From the NCBI GenBank assembly GCA_022495995.1, contig JAFEMH010003618.1, positions 1-64,000 of the forward strand: a stretch of 64,000 nucleotides of DNA, given 5' to 3'. A program made the position numbers and the translations under genes. The DNA comes from Adenophora triphylla var. japonica. Taxonomy: Eukaryota; Streptophyta; Magnoliopsida; Asterales; Campanulaceae. Shown piece after piece: positions 22,690-33,122 of this stretch; within the stretch, counting starts at the first letter, position 1; every line of letters begins with the position of its first letter. The notes under the pieces are model-generated. The model worked only from the letters and a program-made list of their open reading frames with translations. It had not been told where the DNA came from and did no database searches.

Positions 22690-23400
22690 TTCTTCCTTGA
22701 CCGAGAGCGAGAATTCTCGCTCTGCGAGTTATCCCGAACCGAGATCTCCCACGTTCCTCGATTTTCCTTCACAAATAACCCCTCACCCGCAGGTTCATCA
22801 ACGGACTTCTTCCGTTTATGAAACGCTATAAGAGCATCTGTGACCGGTTGCAATTCCAAAGTCTCCTTCCCCCACGTCAACGTAGTAACAAGGTTTTCGT
22901 ATGTTGAAGAATTGGGCAACGAATTCAACAGCATCAAAGCCTTGTCCTCATCCTCGAACTTCACCTCCACCCTAACCAAATCGTTGAGGATTTGATTAAA
23001 CGTGTGTATATGAGATTCTAGGTCAGAACCCTCTACCATCTTAAGCCCATACAGCCGTTGCTTAAGATGCAATTTGTTCGAAACTGATTTCGACAAATAT
23101 CTAGCCTCCAAAATCTCCCAAACGTTCGTCGGTGATTCCTCATCGATCACGTGATACACCACCTCATCTCCAAGACACTGCCGTATAGACGATACAGCCC
23201 GCTCTTGCAATTCCTTCCATGGACCTTCTTCGATATCATCAGGTTTGTCCGGATATCGAAGAACCTTTCCCAAGCCTGCTTGAATCAAGAAATCTTTCAC
23301 CCTCCGTTGCCACAACGCAAAGTTTCCATGACCATCAAACTTTTGAACGTCGGACTTCACGGTGATAGAATTCCCCCGTACATCGCAACCGTGCTCGATA
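22690..23400 (-). pseudogene. Tnt1-like copia gag
   Basis: Gag of the Tnt1/Tork type: QKFDGHGNFALWQRRVKDFL near the N-terminus, then WKELQERAVSSIRQCLGD, ILEARYLSKSVSNKLHLKQR, HIHTFNQILNDLVRVEV and ALMLLNSLPNSSTYENL. The open frame extends upstream into the LTR to 23543, but that extension is LTR sequence, not protein. No ATG is found in frame just before VKSDVQKFDG, so the original start codon seems lost. The frame runs out near 22690, where protease-integrase continues in another frame. Confidence 0.9.
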
Positions 23401-23404
23401 CCGC

Positions 23405-23884
23405 TGTTGTGCAATCGCAGCGGAAGCAAGAGAACAAAACTTAAGAACACACAAGCAATCAAGCAATGAGAAATCGAAAATCGAAAGAGAAATAGATTAG
23501 AATCGTTTGGGGTTGAACCTTGTTTTTTCTGTATTATGTGCAAATAATTTGTACAGCAGTTTTCCTAGGTTACAAAAGAGTATTTATATGTCCCTACAAA
23601 CCTAGCCCAAACCATGAATTAAATAACCAGAAAAAACCCACGGCCCAAACCCCCCAGCGTGAGGCGTCCGCCCCAAACTGAACCAGGCGCCCGCCTGGCG
23701 TTGTGCAAAGCCAAGCTGCTCCTTCGGCGTGAGATGCGCCCGCCTCGGAATCAAGATGCGGCCGCCTCAAGGACACTACGCCAAGACCAAACTAACTGAT
23801 CTCCAAGCGCCCGCCAATTCCTTTGTGAGGCGCACGCCTCAAACCAACAATGCCAAGGCCACAGAAAACGAGCCACATCCTACA
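23405..23884 (-). repeat. 5' LTR of the Tnt1-like element
   Basis: A 480-bp LTR, TGTTGTGC to CCTACA in + orientation. A minus-strand TATAAATA lies at 23581-23588. Upstream of it (higher coordinates) are the inverted repeats CCAGGCG-cc-CGCCTGG (23683-23698) and TGAGGCG-ca-CGCCTCA (23826-23841). Next to its inner edge (23389-23404) the minus strand reads GCGGTATCGAGCAC, a diverged form of the initiator-Met primer site TGGTATCAGAGC. Confidence 0.92.
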
Positions 23885-23933
23885 CGGTGAAAGTGGATGG
23901 GACACGTGACCTTCAGATCTTTCCCGCAAGAGA

Positions 23934-24003
23934 TGCATTAGCCGTTAATTGAACTCGAACCTATACGTGGCAGGATACTATTCTACCACTAGACCACAGG
24001 TGC
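23934..24003 (-). pseudogene. tRNA-Gly(GCC)-like sequence, degenerate
   Basis: The minus strand reads like plant tRNA-Gly: it starts GCACCTGTGGTCTAGTGGTA (an exact A box TGGTCTAGTGG), has CTGCCAC around a GCC anticodon (anticodon on + 23969-23971), and has GGTTCGAGTTC as a B box. The acceptor stem no longer pairs at three of seven positions and the T stem is disrupted, so it is unlikely to be a working tRNA. It may be a tRNA pseudogene or the head of a tRNA-derived SINE. The sequence continuing downstream (23885-23933, interrupted by the copia element) is not tRNA-like. Confidence 0.65.
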
Positions 24004-24011
24004 TTAGCGAG

Positions 24012-24204
24012 TATACAAAAGTAATATTGATTTGAATAAAGTAGTGTATTTTGTATTGATACATTGAGAATATTTAAATACAATCCTAGGCTAAGGAAAA
24101 GGAAACAAATAATACAGAAGATTACAAAGAATCAAATCTATACAAATCTATACAAATCTTCTAAATAAGTGGATAATCATGGAGGATCTTTCATATCCTT
24201 ATCA
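24012..24204 (-). repeat. 3' LTR of the Ale-type copia element
   Basis: 193 bp, nearly identical to 28332-28523. It contains aatatttaaatac (a TATA-like string) and a doubled 'ctatacaaat'. No GC-rich palindromes are present. Confidence 0.92.
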
Positions 24205-24323
24205 CGACCCCTCAAGATGGGCGATCCACGAATGAGACCAATTTTGGAAAGAAGAGGAGCCAGTTTGGCACAGGAGAGAGGCTTTGTTAAGGCATCTGCA
24301 AGCTGGTCATTTCCCGAAATATG

Positions 24324-24971
24324 TTATACCCGAAGTAGCCCTTGTTGAATTTGTTCACGAACAAAGTGAAAAGCTAGGGCCAAGTGTTTCATGCGAGAAT
24401 GGAAGACGGGATTGACTGAATAATGAGTTGCACCAAGGTTATCACAATAAATTACCGGCTGTTGTGACAGGCTAACACCAAGCTCAGAAAGCACATTTCG
24501 TATCCAAATTACTTCAGTTGTAGCATCAGCAATGGCGCAAAACTCAGCCTCGGTTGAGGAACGAGCTAGGGCCTTTTGTTTCTTGGAAGACCATGCAACA
24601 GGATTTCGACCAAGATAGATTATGAATCCAGTGGTAGAGACATAGTCATCTTTATCTCCTTCCCAATCAGCATCGCAGAAGGAATGAAGTGAGAATGGGG
24701 AGTGACGATGAAGCTGAATACCCAAGTCCATTGTACCATGAAGATAGCGAAGGAGATGCTTCAAAGCAGTCCAGTGAGAGAGCTTAGGTTGTTGCATGAA
24801 CTGGGCTAATTTGTTGACAGAGAAGGCAATGTCTGGTCTAGTAATGGAAAGGTACTGAAGGCTGCCAACAATTGCCCGGTACTCAGTAGGATTGCTGATG
24901 GGTGTGGCCGAGTTGTGAGTAAGAGGCGGATAGGTGGCCAGAGGTGTAGGAGAGGGTTTGGAATCGGACAT
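24324..24971 (-). pseudogene. Ale copia reverse transcriptase end and RNase H
   Basis: Encodes the last part of reverse transcriptase (YRAIVGSLQYLSITRPDIAFSVNKLAQFM) and RNase H (CDADWEGDKDDYVSTTGF, ARSSTEAEFCAIADAT, IYCDNLGATHYSVNP, HLALAFHFVREQI). The frame reads to about 24324, near the element's 3' end. Between 24971 and 25315 the reverse transcriptase core continues with breaks in other frames; the catalytic region around 25170 (FLLVYVDGIYH) shows YVDG where YVDD is expected. Confidence 0.9.
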
Positions 24972-25314
24972 GTTATGACGGGATAGTAAGTCATAAATGT
25001 ACTTTGTTTAAGAGAGATGAAGCCCATTGGAGTTGGGGGTGACTTCCACACCTAAGAAGTAAGAAAGTGGGCCAAGGTCCTTTAGAGAAAACCGAGAGGA
25101 TAGGTGAGTAATAAATGTAGAAAGAAAGGATGGTGATGGACCTGTGATAAATACCATCCACATAGACTAAGAGGAATAGAACCAAAGAGTTATTAGTGTA
25201 AATGAAAAGAGAAGGGTCAGCAATGGAGTTGCGAAAACCATAGGAAAGAAGGTAGGTTTTTGAGATCCATGTACCATTGAGGTTGCCTTGTAAGAAGGCA
25301 TTATTGATGTCAAG

Positions 25315-27324
25315 TTACCTCAGATTCCAGCCATGACAGAGAGCAAGAGATAAGATGATACGAACCGTGACTGGTTTAACAACCGGGCTGAAGGTGTCCG
25401 AATAATCAACACCGGGGCGTTGGTGGAAGCCCTTAGCAACGAGGCGAGCTTTGTATTTCTCAATGGTGTTGTCCGGTTTATACTTGATGCGGAAAACCCA
25501 CTTGCAGCCAACAATGTTGGGGGCTGCAGAAGACGGAACAAGAGACCATGTTTTGTTGCGAGTAAGAGCCGTGAATTCTTCACACATAGCTGCACGCCAA
25601 TGAGGGAATGCAAGGTCCTGTTTGGTGGATGTAGGTAGGCTGGTAGGATTACTGAGGGAAGTAAGGTTGGCATATTTGGGATTGGGCTTAGTAATATTGT
25701 TGGAAAGCCGGGTGACAATGGTGCGGGATGGGGGCGGTGGCTGTGGTTGGTCTGGAGGGGGGCTAGAATCGGCAAAAGGAGAGGTGGTGTGTTCAGGCAA
25801 GGCTGGAGCAGGAGGAGGAGGATTGGTTGTGGGAGGAGGGGTGGTTGGTTCTTGAGGGGTGGGTGGGTTGGCAGGTTCTTGAGGGACGGGTGGGATAGGA
25901 AGGGTGGGAAGGGTTACAGGAAGGGAAACAGAGCACCATTGGGTGGCAGTGATGGTTTGGGTTGAGTTGCTGGGAGCTGTGAGGGAGGTATAGGGGAATT
26001 TATCTTCAACAAATTTGACATGTCGGGAAGTGTAAATCCGTTGGGTAGTGGGGTCAAGGCAAAAATAGGCACTTTGGGTTGGTGAGTAGCCAATGAAAAT
26101 ACATGGGATGGATCGGGGAGCTAATTTGTGTGATGTATAAGGGCGGAGCCACGGATAGCAAAGGCAACCAAAACACCGGAGTTTGGTGTAGTTAGGTGGT
26201 TTTTGGAAAAGGTGAAAATAAGGAGAGTCGTTTTGTAGGGTGGGTGTAGGAAGTCGGTTTATTAAGTAGGTGGCTGTGATGAAGGCATGTGTCCAGAAGG
26301 TTAAGGGAAGATTGGCATGGGTAAGTAAGGACAACCCGGTTTCAACGATGTGACGATGGCGACGCTCGGCATAACCATTGTGTTCAGGTTTGTGGGGTGG
26401 TGAGGTTAAATGAATGATGCCATTATTTGAGAGAGAGGGTGTGAGTTTGAGGTATTCACCTCCATTATCAGAGAACAGTTGGATAATTGGTCTGTTGAAG
26501 TATTTCTCAACAAGTGCCTTGAACCTAGTGAAGGTGGCAAAGGTGTCTGATTTGTGTTTGAGTGGATATAACCAAACATATTTGGTAAAACGATTGACAA
26601 AAATAACATAATACTTCAAATTATCATGAGAGAGGACGGGGGATGTCCAAACATCAGAAAATATGAGTTCAAGAGAAGCAGCGGAAGTAAGAGTAGAGAC
26701 ATCAAACGGCAATTTATGACTTTTATTGATGTCGTACGAATTACAATTAGAAAAACTACTAGACTGAATAGATAAAGAAAAATGTTTATTCAAAAAAGAA
26801 ATAACAGGCGGAGCAGGAAGGCCTAAACGATGATGCCAAGAGTGAAATGAAGAGGCTGTGCCAAGAAGAGCTTGAGGTGATGTGGGATGCCAAAGATAGA
26901 CGCCGTGATTATTTGTGCCGTGGAGGAGTGTTTGATGCGTCGAGAGATCTTTAACAAAAAAGGAAGAATGTGAGAATTCAATGAATGCGTTGTTATCTTT
27001 GCAAAATTGTGAAACGAATAAAATATTGCGAGAGATAAGAGGGACATAGAGCACATTATTAAAATTGAGAGTGCGGTTAGAAGAAGAAAGAGTGAAGGAA
27101 CCTATATCCGAGATGGGGAGAGAAGAGCCGTCGCCAATGATCACATCGTCACAACCATTATACGGATGATGGAGAGAGAGGTTGGTGAGGTCGTTGGTTA
27201 GATGATGAGTGGCACCACTATCCAAAAGCCATGAGGTGGGGGTGTGTGATTTGCGGTGGTGATGGTGGGGCTTGTGGCTGAGGGGAGGGGCCCGAGGGGG
27301 ATTGGATGGGGGGGGGGGAAACAA
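25315..27324 (-). pseudogene. Ale copia protease, integrase and start of reverse transcriptase
   Basis: A 669-codon open frame. Protease is [14 protein letters not shown], with [12 protein letters not shown] and [17 protein letters not shown]. Integrase has the H-H region [12 protein letters not shown], but the C-C pair is altered ([17 protein letters not shown]). Its core has [22 protein letters not shown] and [21 protein letters not shown] proline-rich spacer follows, then [22 protein letters not shown], the usual copia reverse transcriptase start, and [24 protein letters not shown]. The frame ends at 25315, where reverse transcriptase shifts frame. Confidence 0.92.
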
Positions 27325-28300
27325 CAGAGGGGTAGTCTCGTTTGAAACGGTTGCACTGGGAGATTACATGGCCGACAAACCTACAATATTGGCACTTTCC
27401 TTTAAAGGGAGCGGAGGAGGAGTTGTGAGGGTGCTGGGCATTTTGGTTGTGGCTGTTAGGATGTGGCGAAAAGGGGGAGTTGGGGGCAGCAAAGCTAGGT
27501 GGAGGCGGGAAGTTGGTGGTTCGGTTGTTGGGACGGGAGGAGTTGTTGTTGGGGCGGTAATTGACAGCATGGGCTGAGGCAAGAAAAGAAGTGGGGGCTG
27601 GGGGTTGTTGTTTGAGGGTTAGTTCATGATGAATTAGCTTCTCGTGAAGGGATTCGAAGGATATAGGGTTATCACGGGCACGTACAGAGTCAATGACAGG
27701 TTTGTAGGTTTCATAATCAAGGCCTTTAAGGGTTTTGGCAATGATATCTTCAAGGTCCATGGGTTTGCCAAGAATGGCTAGCTTGTCGGTACATGATTTT
27801 ATGGAGTGCATGTAGTCAGCAATTGATTGGGTGTTTTTGGTGAGGGAATTAAGGTTATCTTTCACTTGAAGGATATGGCTGCGGGAGGGATTAGCATAGG
27901 TGGTGCGAAGGAGGGTCCAAACTTCGTTGGAAGTTTTGGCTTGGAGAACAAGGGGTGATACGGTGGGGTCTAGGGTTCCAAGGAGGGCACCTAGAAGGAG
28001 ACGATCTTGACGACTCCAAGTGATAAAGGCTGGATTATCAGTTTCTATGTCATTGGTGGTGATTTTGGCGGGTGGAGCGGGGTGGGTACCATCTACATAC
28101 TTCAGTAGATCAAGGCCAAAAAGGATGGATTCAAGTTGGGCAGCCCAAGGGAGATAAGTGAGAGGGGTGAGGGTGATACAGCTTGAGAGATTGACAAGGA
28201 TAAAAGGGGAGTTTGGGTTTGCGGTGTTGGGAATAGTGGCTGCTTGCATGGTCATGGTGGGAGTGGCGGCACTTGGTTGTTCACGGCAGAAGGGGTTGCA
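27218..28300 (-). pseudogene. Ale copia gag
   Basis: Gag with the features of Ale/Retrofit elements: LTPLTYLPWAAQLESILFG near the N-terminus, WSRQDRLLLGALLGTLDPTV, AKTSNEVWTLLRTTYANPSR, IADYMHSIKSCTDKLAILG, then a C-terminal zinc knuckle [14 protein letters not shown] (near 27365-27410) and a proline-rich tail. The open frame reaches up to 28474 inside the LTR, but the natural start is likely the ATG around 28256 (MTMQAATIPNTANPN). It overlaps the protease frame by about 100 bases at its end, consistent with a frameshift between gag and pol. Confidence 0.9.
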
Positions 28301-28331
28301 GCCGAAGAAGGAGTCAAGGCTCTGATACCAT

Positions 28332-28523
28332 ATACAAAAGTAATATTGATTTGAATAAAGTAGTGTATTTTGTATTGATACATTGAGAGTATTTAAATAC
28401 AGTCCTAGGCTAAGGAAAGGAAACAAATAATACAGAAGATTACGAAGAATTAAAATATTTACAAATCTATACAAATCTTCTAAATAAGTGGATAATCATG
28501 GAGGATCTTTCATATCCTTATCA
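28332..28523 (-). repeat. 5' LTR of the Ale-type copia element
   Basis: 192 bp; pairs with 24012-24204 and differs by a few substitutions such as gagagtattt for gagaatattt. Confidence 0.92.
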
Positions 28524-28536
28524 GCGAGTACACTTA

Positions 28537-28771
28537 GGGCTCGTTTGATTGCCGGATAAGGATTAGCAGTATTATTAATGAGGGGATTATTATGGAAGGG
28601 ATTATTAATACTTTCCTAAGATCAGTATAATTAGTGAGGGGATTAAGACATAATCCCAATAAATTGGCTTAATTATCCGGATGCCTAATTTACAACCAAA
28701 CGCCCTCTTAATAAATCTTATTAATCCCGATGAATGTTATCCCGTCTTAAGCCTCCTAACCAAACGGCCCC
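28537..28771. mobile_element. Tourist-like (PIF/Harbinger) MITE
   Basis: Terminal inverted repeats GGGCTCGTTTG at 28537 and CAAACGGCCCC at 28761-28771 are flanked by the 3-bp duplication TTA (28534-28536 and 28772-28774). 235 bp, AT-rich, with inverted internal 'attattaat/attaatccc' blocks and no coding potential. It lies only a few bases from the Ale copia element. Confidence 0.82.
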
Positions 28772-28774
28772 TTA

Positions 28775-29462
28775 ATGTACTGAATGATCATCCAGCTAAA
28801 TAATGACCAATATGTTGTGGAGTAGTTGGATTAAATGATGCCTAAAATAAAGGGTCAGATCACCACTTGTTTCAAACAGAACTAAGGGATATTTGGACTT
28901 GGATCTTTTACCTAAAACGCAATTATCAAACATGGCAATTTTGAGGCGAGCTCATTGTCCCGGGTGGTCAGGAGATAAGCAGTAGTGAATGACTAGCTAG
29001 GCACCTTTGATAATGTCAAGTAAAATGCACTTAAGTTGCTGCTTCTTTACCTATATTTTGAACATATATCAGCAAAGTCCAAACTGTTTCTTCCAAGTTC
29101 CAAAAGCAATGTTCTTAAATCTGAATCCTCTTTCCGGGGATTCAGATTGGAATCTATTTTTTTGTTTCCGGTGACCGATCTTTCTCCATTCGTAACCTTA
29201 TCATTTGGAGCAAATCCTAGGATTTGGCTAATTTGGGCAGGACATATTTTAGTATACAGAGATAATTCTTCAGCACGAGTATCTGGAAACCAACTTACAA
29301 ACTCAATGGAAGGAGCAGATTTTTATAATTAAGAATAGCTTCAAGATTTAAAAATAAAAGATATGTCTCCATAAATAATGACTAAAAAGATGTGAACGAG
29401 AAACAAAACTGTTGAACATTTACTTTTACTAGCATGACGAAACTTACACCACCAAGGACTTT
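28775..29462. other. Intergenic, 3' side of the eL13 gene
   Basis: No gene is recognised. The 98-codon frame at 29036-29332 on the + strand has no recognisable domain. The part nearest 29462 is expected to contain the eL13 3' UTR on the minus strand. Confidence 0.5.
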
Positions 29463-30699
29463 CTATTTCTTCTCCTCCTTCTCGGCCTCGGCTGCCCTTT
29501 TCAGTCTTTTACCCAAATGACGCTCATTTGTACGCTCAATACGCAGCTTGGCATAGGCGTTAAATGATGTCATTTCGTCTGTGATATTCACAAGTTCAGT
29601 AGTTGGTTTCTCCCTAACAATTGGTAATAATTGGCCTTGAACCTGTGTGGCAGTTGCAAGTTCCTCTGCAGTAGAATCACCAGCCTAAAACAGGAAAATT
29701 ACAAGTCGATAAAGAACCATAATGATAAAATGGAGGTGGACCCACATAGATATGATGTTATAGCAACAAGAAAGACAGGACGGTTAAATTAGTTTTACCT
29801 TGATTTTCCTTGCATGTCTTGGAAAGATGACCAACTTAGCTTTGTAGGTCTTAAGCCTCTGAGCATTAGCTTGCAGACCCTCCAATGATCGGTTCCTGCG
29901 GCAATGATCAACTGAAATACCAATGGTTGGAGCAAGTTTCTTTGAATACCTGCAGCCTGGAACCCAAAGACATAAAATCTCAAGTTAAATACAGTCATTA
30001 GAAGATAACAAGTGATTTTACTAGTCACAAACATAATAGGGTTAAAACATCTCTTAATCTAGCTCAACTATGTTACTCCTTCCAGAAAGCAACAAGATGC
30101 ATCAAAATCAAAATGAAGACTCATAAATAAAATAGAGAAACTCACTTCCGAATCATAAGTAAATGTGATCCTATATAATTATGTTTCCTGGACTCGCCTA
30201 CAAGAATGGATTAAAGGTATTCGATCCACCATTTTTTTAAGGTTTTATACACCAAATGTAGAGCAAACAGCCACAACATACCCACACCCATGTCGTTTGG
30301 ACACGGGTAATTTGGCCAAAAAAAAAAGTTCAAGATAACAAAGCTATAAATACAGGCACAACTGATTTTTACCTTCAGCTCTTCAAGGGAAAATCCCCTG
30401 CCAGCCCTGACTTTCATGTTATATTTCAACGTTTGCCCATGAACGATAGGACGAAGAGGCCCAGCAGTTGGCCTTGGGAAGATCTTCACAGCTTTCTTTT
30501 GCCTTGCTGGAAATAGCATCACCAGTAGGTTTGGTTAGCATCATACAGCAATTAATAATTAGCAAACTCGTCTACAAAGTGACCACTTACCAATACGTCT
30601 TCTTGTTTTGCGAGCAGGTTGGTTAAACCAAGTTCTAACGTAATTCTGCCAATGCTTCTTGAAGTGACCGTTGGGAATAACATTGTTATGCTTCACCAT
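29463..30699 (-). CDS. RPL13: 60S ribosomal protein eL13, four coding exons, one base missing in exon 3
   Basis: eL13 is a structural protein of the cytosolic large ribosomal subunit. Coding exons on the minus strand are 30699-30591 ([20 protein letters not shown]..), 30506-30373 ([20 protein letters not shown]..), 29956-29799 and 29684-29463 ([17 protein letters not shown].. to EKEEKK and TAG). All three introns are GT-AG and exon ends join in phase, except that exon 3 is 158 bases where 159 are expected. The codon expected to read CCA after GCT GCA GGT ATT is missing a C (near 29945 on +). From that point the family sequence ([21 protein letters not shown]) continues intact in the next frame. 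The rest is conserved to the last residue, so this is either a very recent lesion or a sequence error. Total coding length without it would be about 207 residues, normal for eL13. Confidence 0.93.
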
Positions 30700-31040
30700 G
30701 GCTTACCTGCAAAAAGGAATTTGGAGACGGTCAGAAATGGTCTTCGTACAGACAAAGCACGTAGCTTCTAGCCCCTAGCACATTAGCAAGAAAAGTAGAG
30801 ATCCTGAATCACAACATGCTATCTTGATATGAAGTTGAGAAAGCAAACGGAGCAAGCTTGAAATGATCGGACTTCAAAAAACAGGTCGTTAACGAAATTT
30901 GAACTTTTTTATATATTTTTTCATTTTTTTTTAACTGCCAGACTAACTGATGCAAGTATAAACCATTTTCTACCAAATTTTTACAACTGAATTTTTTACC
31001 ATCAATCCACTGCTCCTTGGTGATCCCGATAAGTGGAAAA
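30700..31040 (-). promoter_or_regulatory. 5' region of the eL13 gene
   Basis: Just before the start codon the minus strand reads TTTTTGCAG then GTAAGCC ATGG, so a splice acceptor for a 5'-UTR intron probably lies at 30706/30707. The upstream exon and promoter should be within the next few hundred bases. I see no clear TATA box. Confidence 0.45.
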
Positions 31041-31079
31041 GACTTCCCTTGACCTTGTCTAATCGCGGGAAGTACTTAG

Positions 31080-31300
31080 AGGATAACAACCCGCATTATG
31101 CGGGAGAGAAAGACGTATCCACGGGACGGGGATGCGTCTGCGGGAATCGATCCGCGGGACGGAGATGCGTCTGCGGGGGAGACGATCTGTTGTCTGCGGG
31201 AAGACGATCCGCGGGACAGAGATGCGTCCGCGGGAGACGCGCTGTCTGCGGGGAGACGATCCGTGGGACGGAGATGCAGAAACATGTCCGCAGGAAAAGG
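31080..31300. repeat. CpG-rich short repeat block
   Basis: Several imperfect copies of a unit around GATGCGTCCGCGGGAGACGATC repeat from 31123 to 31280. They are GC- and CpG-rich in AT-rich surroundings and contain the palindrome CCGCGG several times. Open frames across it on both strands are a by-product of the repeat. Confidence 0.7.
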
Positions 31301-33122
31301 GGCAGCATGTGTGACGCATGTGCGCGAAACACGTATATCCTACATTAGTTCCCTGCGCGGGAAATTTCTCTTTGAGAGTTTCGTGCGCAAACGACAATTT
31401 AATATATCTTGTTTCGACGTGTGGAGTGTGTGAAGTGACAAGACAACAAAGCATTAGTGCTTTTAACCGATGGTTGCACGTATTCCAAGGTACAAATAAA
31501 TTAACTATGTAGCTTAGGATGACTTTTTATTTTAATGGAGAGATGCTCTAGATGACGCCAAGTCGTGGGTTAGTTTGCAGATATTCGCAGTAAGACGACT
31601 AGTGCGCTGATGGAAGTTATAGTCAAGGAGGCCAAACTTTATGTGGCTTATGATAGACTTCTATGATTGAAAATTTGAAAGGTTTTGAAGGGGTGATTTC
31701 ATTAAGTTACCCATCAATATATCTTGCGAAAGTGTACAACCGAAAAGGAAGAAGCACGGCAACAGGAGAAATGTGTGGAAGACACATGCGGGATAAGTCT
31801 TTGCCTTTGGACAATTAAATCTATAATTCTACTAGAAAAATATTAACACATGAGAATCAAGAGTGGGAAGAAGTGTGCAAGATGCAAGATGCATAGTACA
31901 TACATAAGATATGCTTTTGTGGAACATGCATATGTGGAGGTGTTAGACGAAAATAGTGATGTGGCAAATGAGTTAAGAACATCCGCATAATATATCGATC
32001 TTAAGCATGTTTGATTGATATAGGTCACATATAATAGGTCAAATATGAATGACATGACTGAATAATAAAATTTGTCATAATATGTTATAAAGTGTGAGGC
32101 ACACACAAAGTGGGTGGATAATATGTTCTTACATTAATCCCCCTGTGCAGGAATTTTTCGATAGAAACATTCCTGAGCAAAAGAACGTGTTTGCATTTAG
32201 TAAATTGAGTAAGGCTTTGTATGTCGAATTTGCATGGGTAAGATGCCAAGGGTGGGAAAGATATATTGTCCCTCTTTGAATTGATATAGTTCTAACTAAA
32301 ACATTTATGAGATGCACGTAGAGTGCATGCGGGAACCATATATCTCATATTAGTCCCCCTGCGTGGGAGACTTCATTGGGAAGTTTCACGGGCACGTAAC
32401 ATGTTGTATGAAGGTGAAAGTGCAGGTTTTGTGATCACAAGATTTAATATGAAATCTATGCTATATTTATGATTCAAATTACTTGTATAATGAATCTAAA
32501 CATGATGGGGCTTTGGGTAAAGCAGTAATGTGGGATGAGAATATAGTGAGAAAGTAATGGTGTGGGAAGATATGACAAGTATGGACACAAGTTGAGGGGT
32601 ATGGAATGTTGCGGGATGAAACTCCGTAGTAAGAAGCAGTAGTGGTGCGGAGTAAATTTTCGTAAGAGTTAGTAATGCATGCTTATATGATAAGTTCGAA
32701 CAAGTGTAGGATAAGGTAGACCGATGTGTTAGTATTTAGGGGATATAACTCTGCATTTAATAATAGTACGGGATGTGATTTCGCGTGTGGTAGACTAGCT
32801 GTGGGGGGCAATTTGGTTGATTTGTTCGATGTTATGAAGGGATTATAATTTCTCCCCGCGAACTAATCAGAGAAATTCATTTGGAGATATTATACGAAGG
32901 ATTGATTATTGCTACATGAAATTTGTTCAAAAAAGTATTGTGCGTGTTAGAGTTGGCACGGATTGTCGTCATGGCATAGACTTTGGGTTGAAGCATTTAG
33001 CCCAAGTAATATAATATCATGGCACTAGATTTGAGTTGTAGCACAAAGCTCAAGAAATATAGGTAGTGTGGACCATGATGTCGCGACATTAAATTAGAGT
33101 TGGGACGTGGAGACCAAGTCAC
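31301..33122. repeat. Unassigned repetitive DNA with a thrice-repeated motif
   Basis: No gene is recognised. A block near 'ttagtccccctgcgtggga...ttggaagtttc' occurs three times (about 31345-31390, 32133-32180, 32346-32390), each preceded by an A/T-rich 'atatctcata'-like string. This may be an old non-autonomous LTR element. It is cut on the right by the Ogre-like element at 33128. Confidence 0.4.

Larger units (their letters stand above)
8985..23884 (-). mobile_element. Complete Tnt1-like Ty1/copia retrotransposon with a nested Athila insertion
   Basis: The element is bounded by the 5-bp duplication CGGTG (8980-8984 and 23885-23889). Its LTRs start TGTTGTGC and end CCTACA in + orientation and are both 480 bp once the nested element is removed. 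Coding order on the minus strand is gag, protease, integrase, reverse transcriptase, RNase H, which is the copia order. The gag resembles Tnt1/Tork-type gag. A polypurine tract lies at 19372-19383 (reverse: AAGGTGGAGA). The lower-coordinate 3' LTR is split by the Athila element at 9186-19087. Without that insertion the element is about 5.0 kb. Few visible differences separate its two LTRs, so it looks fairly young, yet it was old enough to be a target for Athila. Confidence 0.93.
24012..28523 (-). mobile_element. Ale/Retrofit-type Ty1/copia retrotransposon
   Basis: Short LTRs of 193 and 192 bp (24012-24204 and 28332-28523) flank a copia gag-pol on the minus strand. The 5-bp duplication is GCGAG (24007-24011 and 28524-28528). 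The primer-binding site (+ ctctgatacca, 28321-28331) fits initiator tRNA-Met and abuts the LTR. The minus-strand polypurine tract (TTGAGGGGTCG) abuts the other LTR. Short LTRs, gag type and domain order fit the Ale lineage. On the minus strand the LTR starts TGATAAGG but ends TATA, so the termini are TG..TA rather than TG..CA. Confidence 0.92.

Noticed and set aside
23401..23543. N-terminal hydrophobic extension of the copia gag frame
   Set aside because: The frame runs back into the LTR. The hydrophobic stretch is LTR sequence and gag homology begins only after 23400.
25420..25965. Open frames opposite copia pol (Gly/Arg-rich)
   Set aside because: They mirror the proline-rich spacer of pol on the other strand.
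29036..29332. 98-codon + strand frame near the ribosomal gene
   Set aside because: No recognisable motif, and it lies where the eL13 3' UTR is expected.
31049..31454. Arg/Gly-rich frames on both strands
   Set aside because: Produced by a tandem GC-rich repeat; every frame is open for the same reason.
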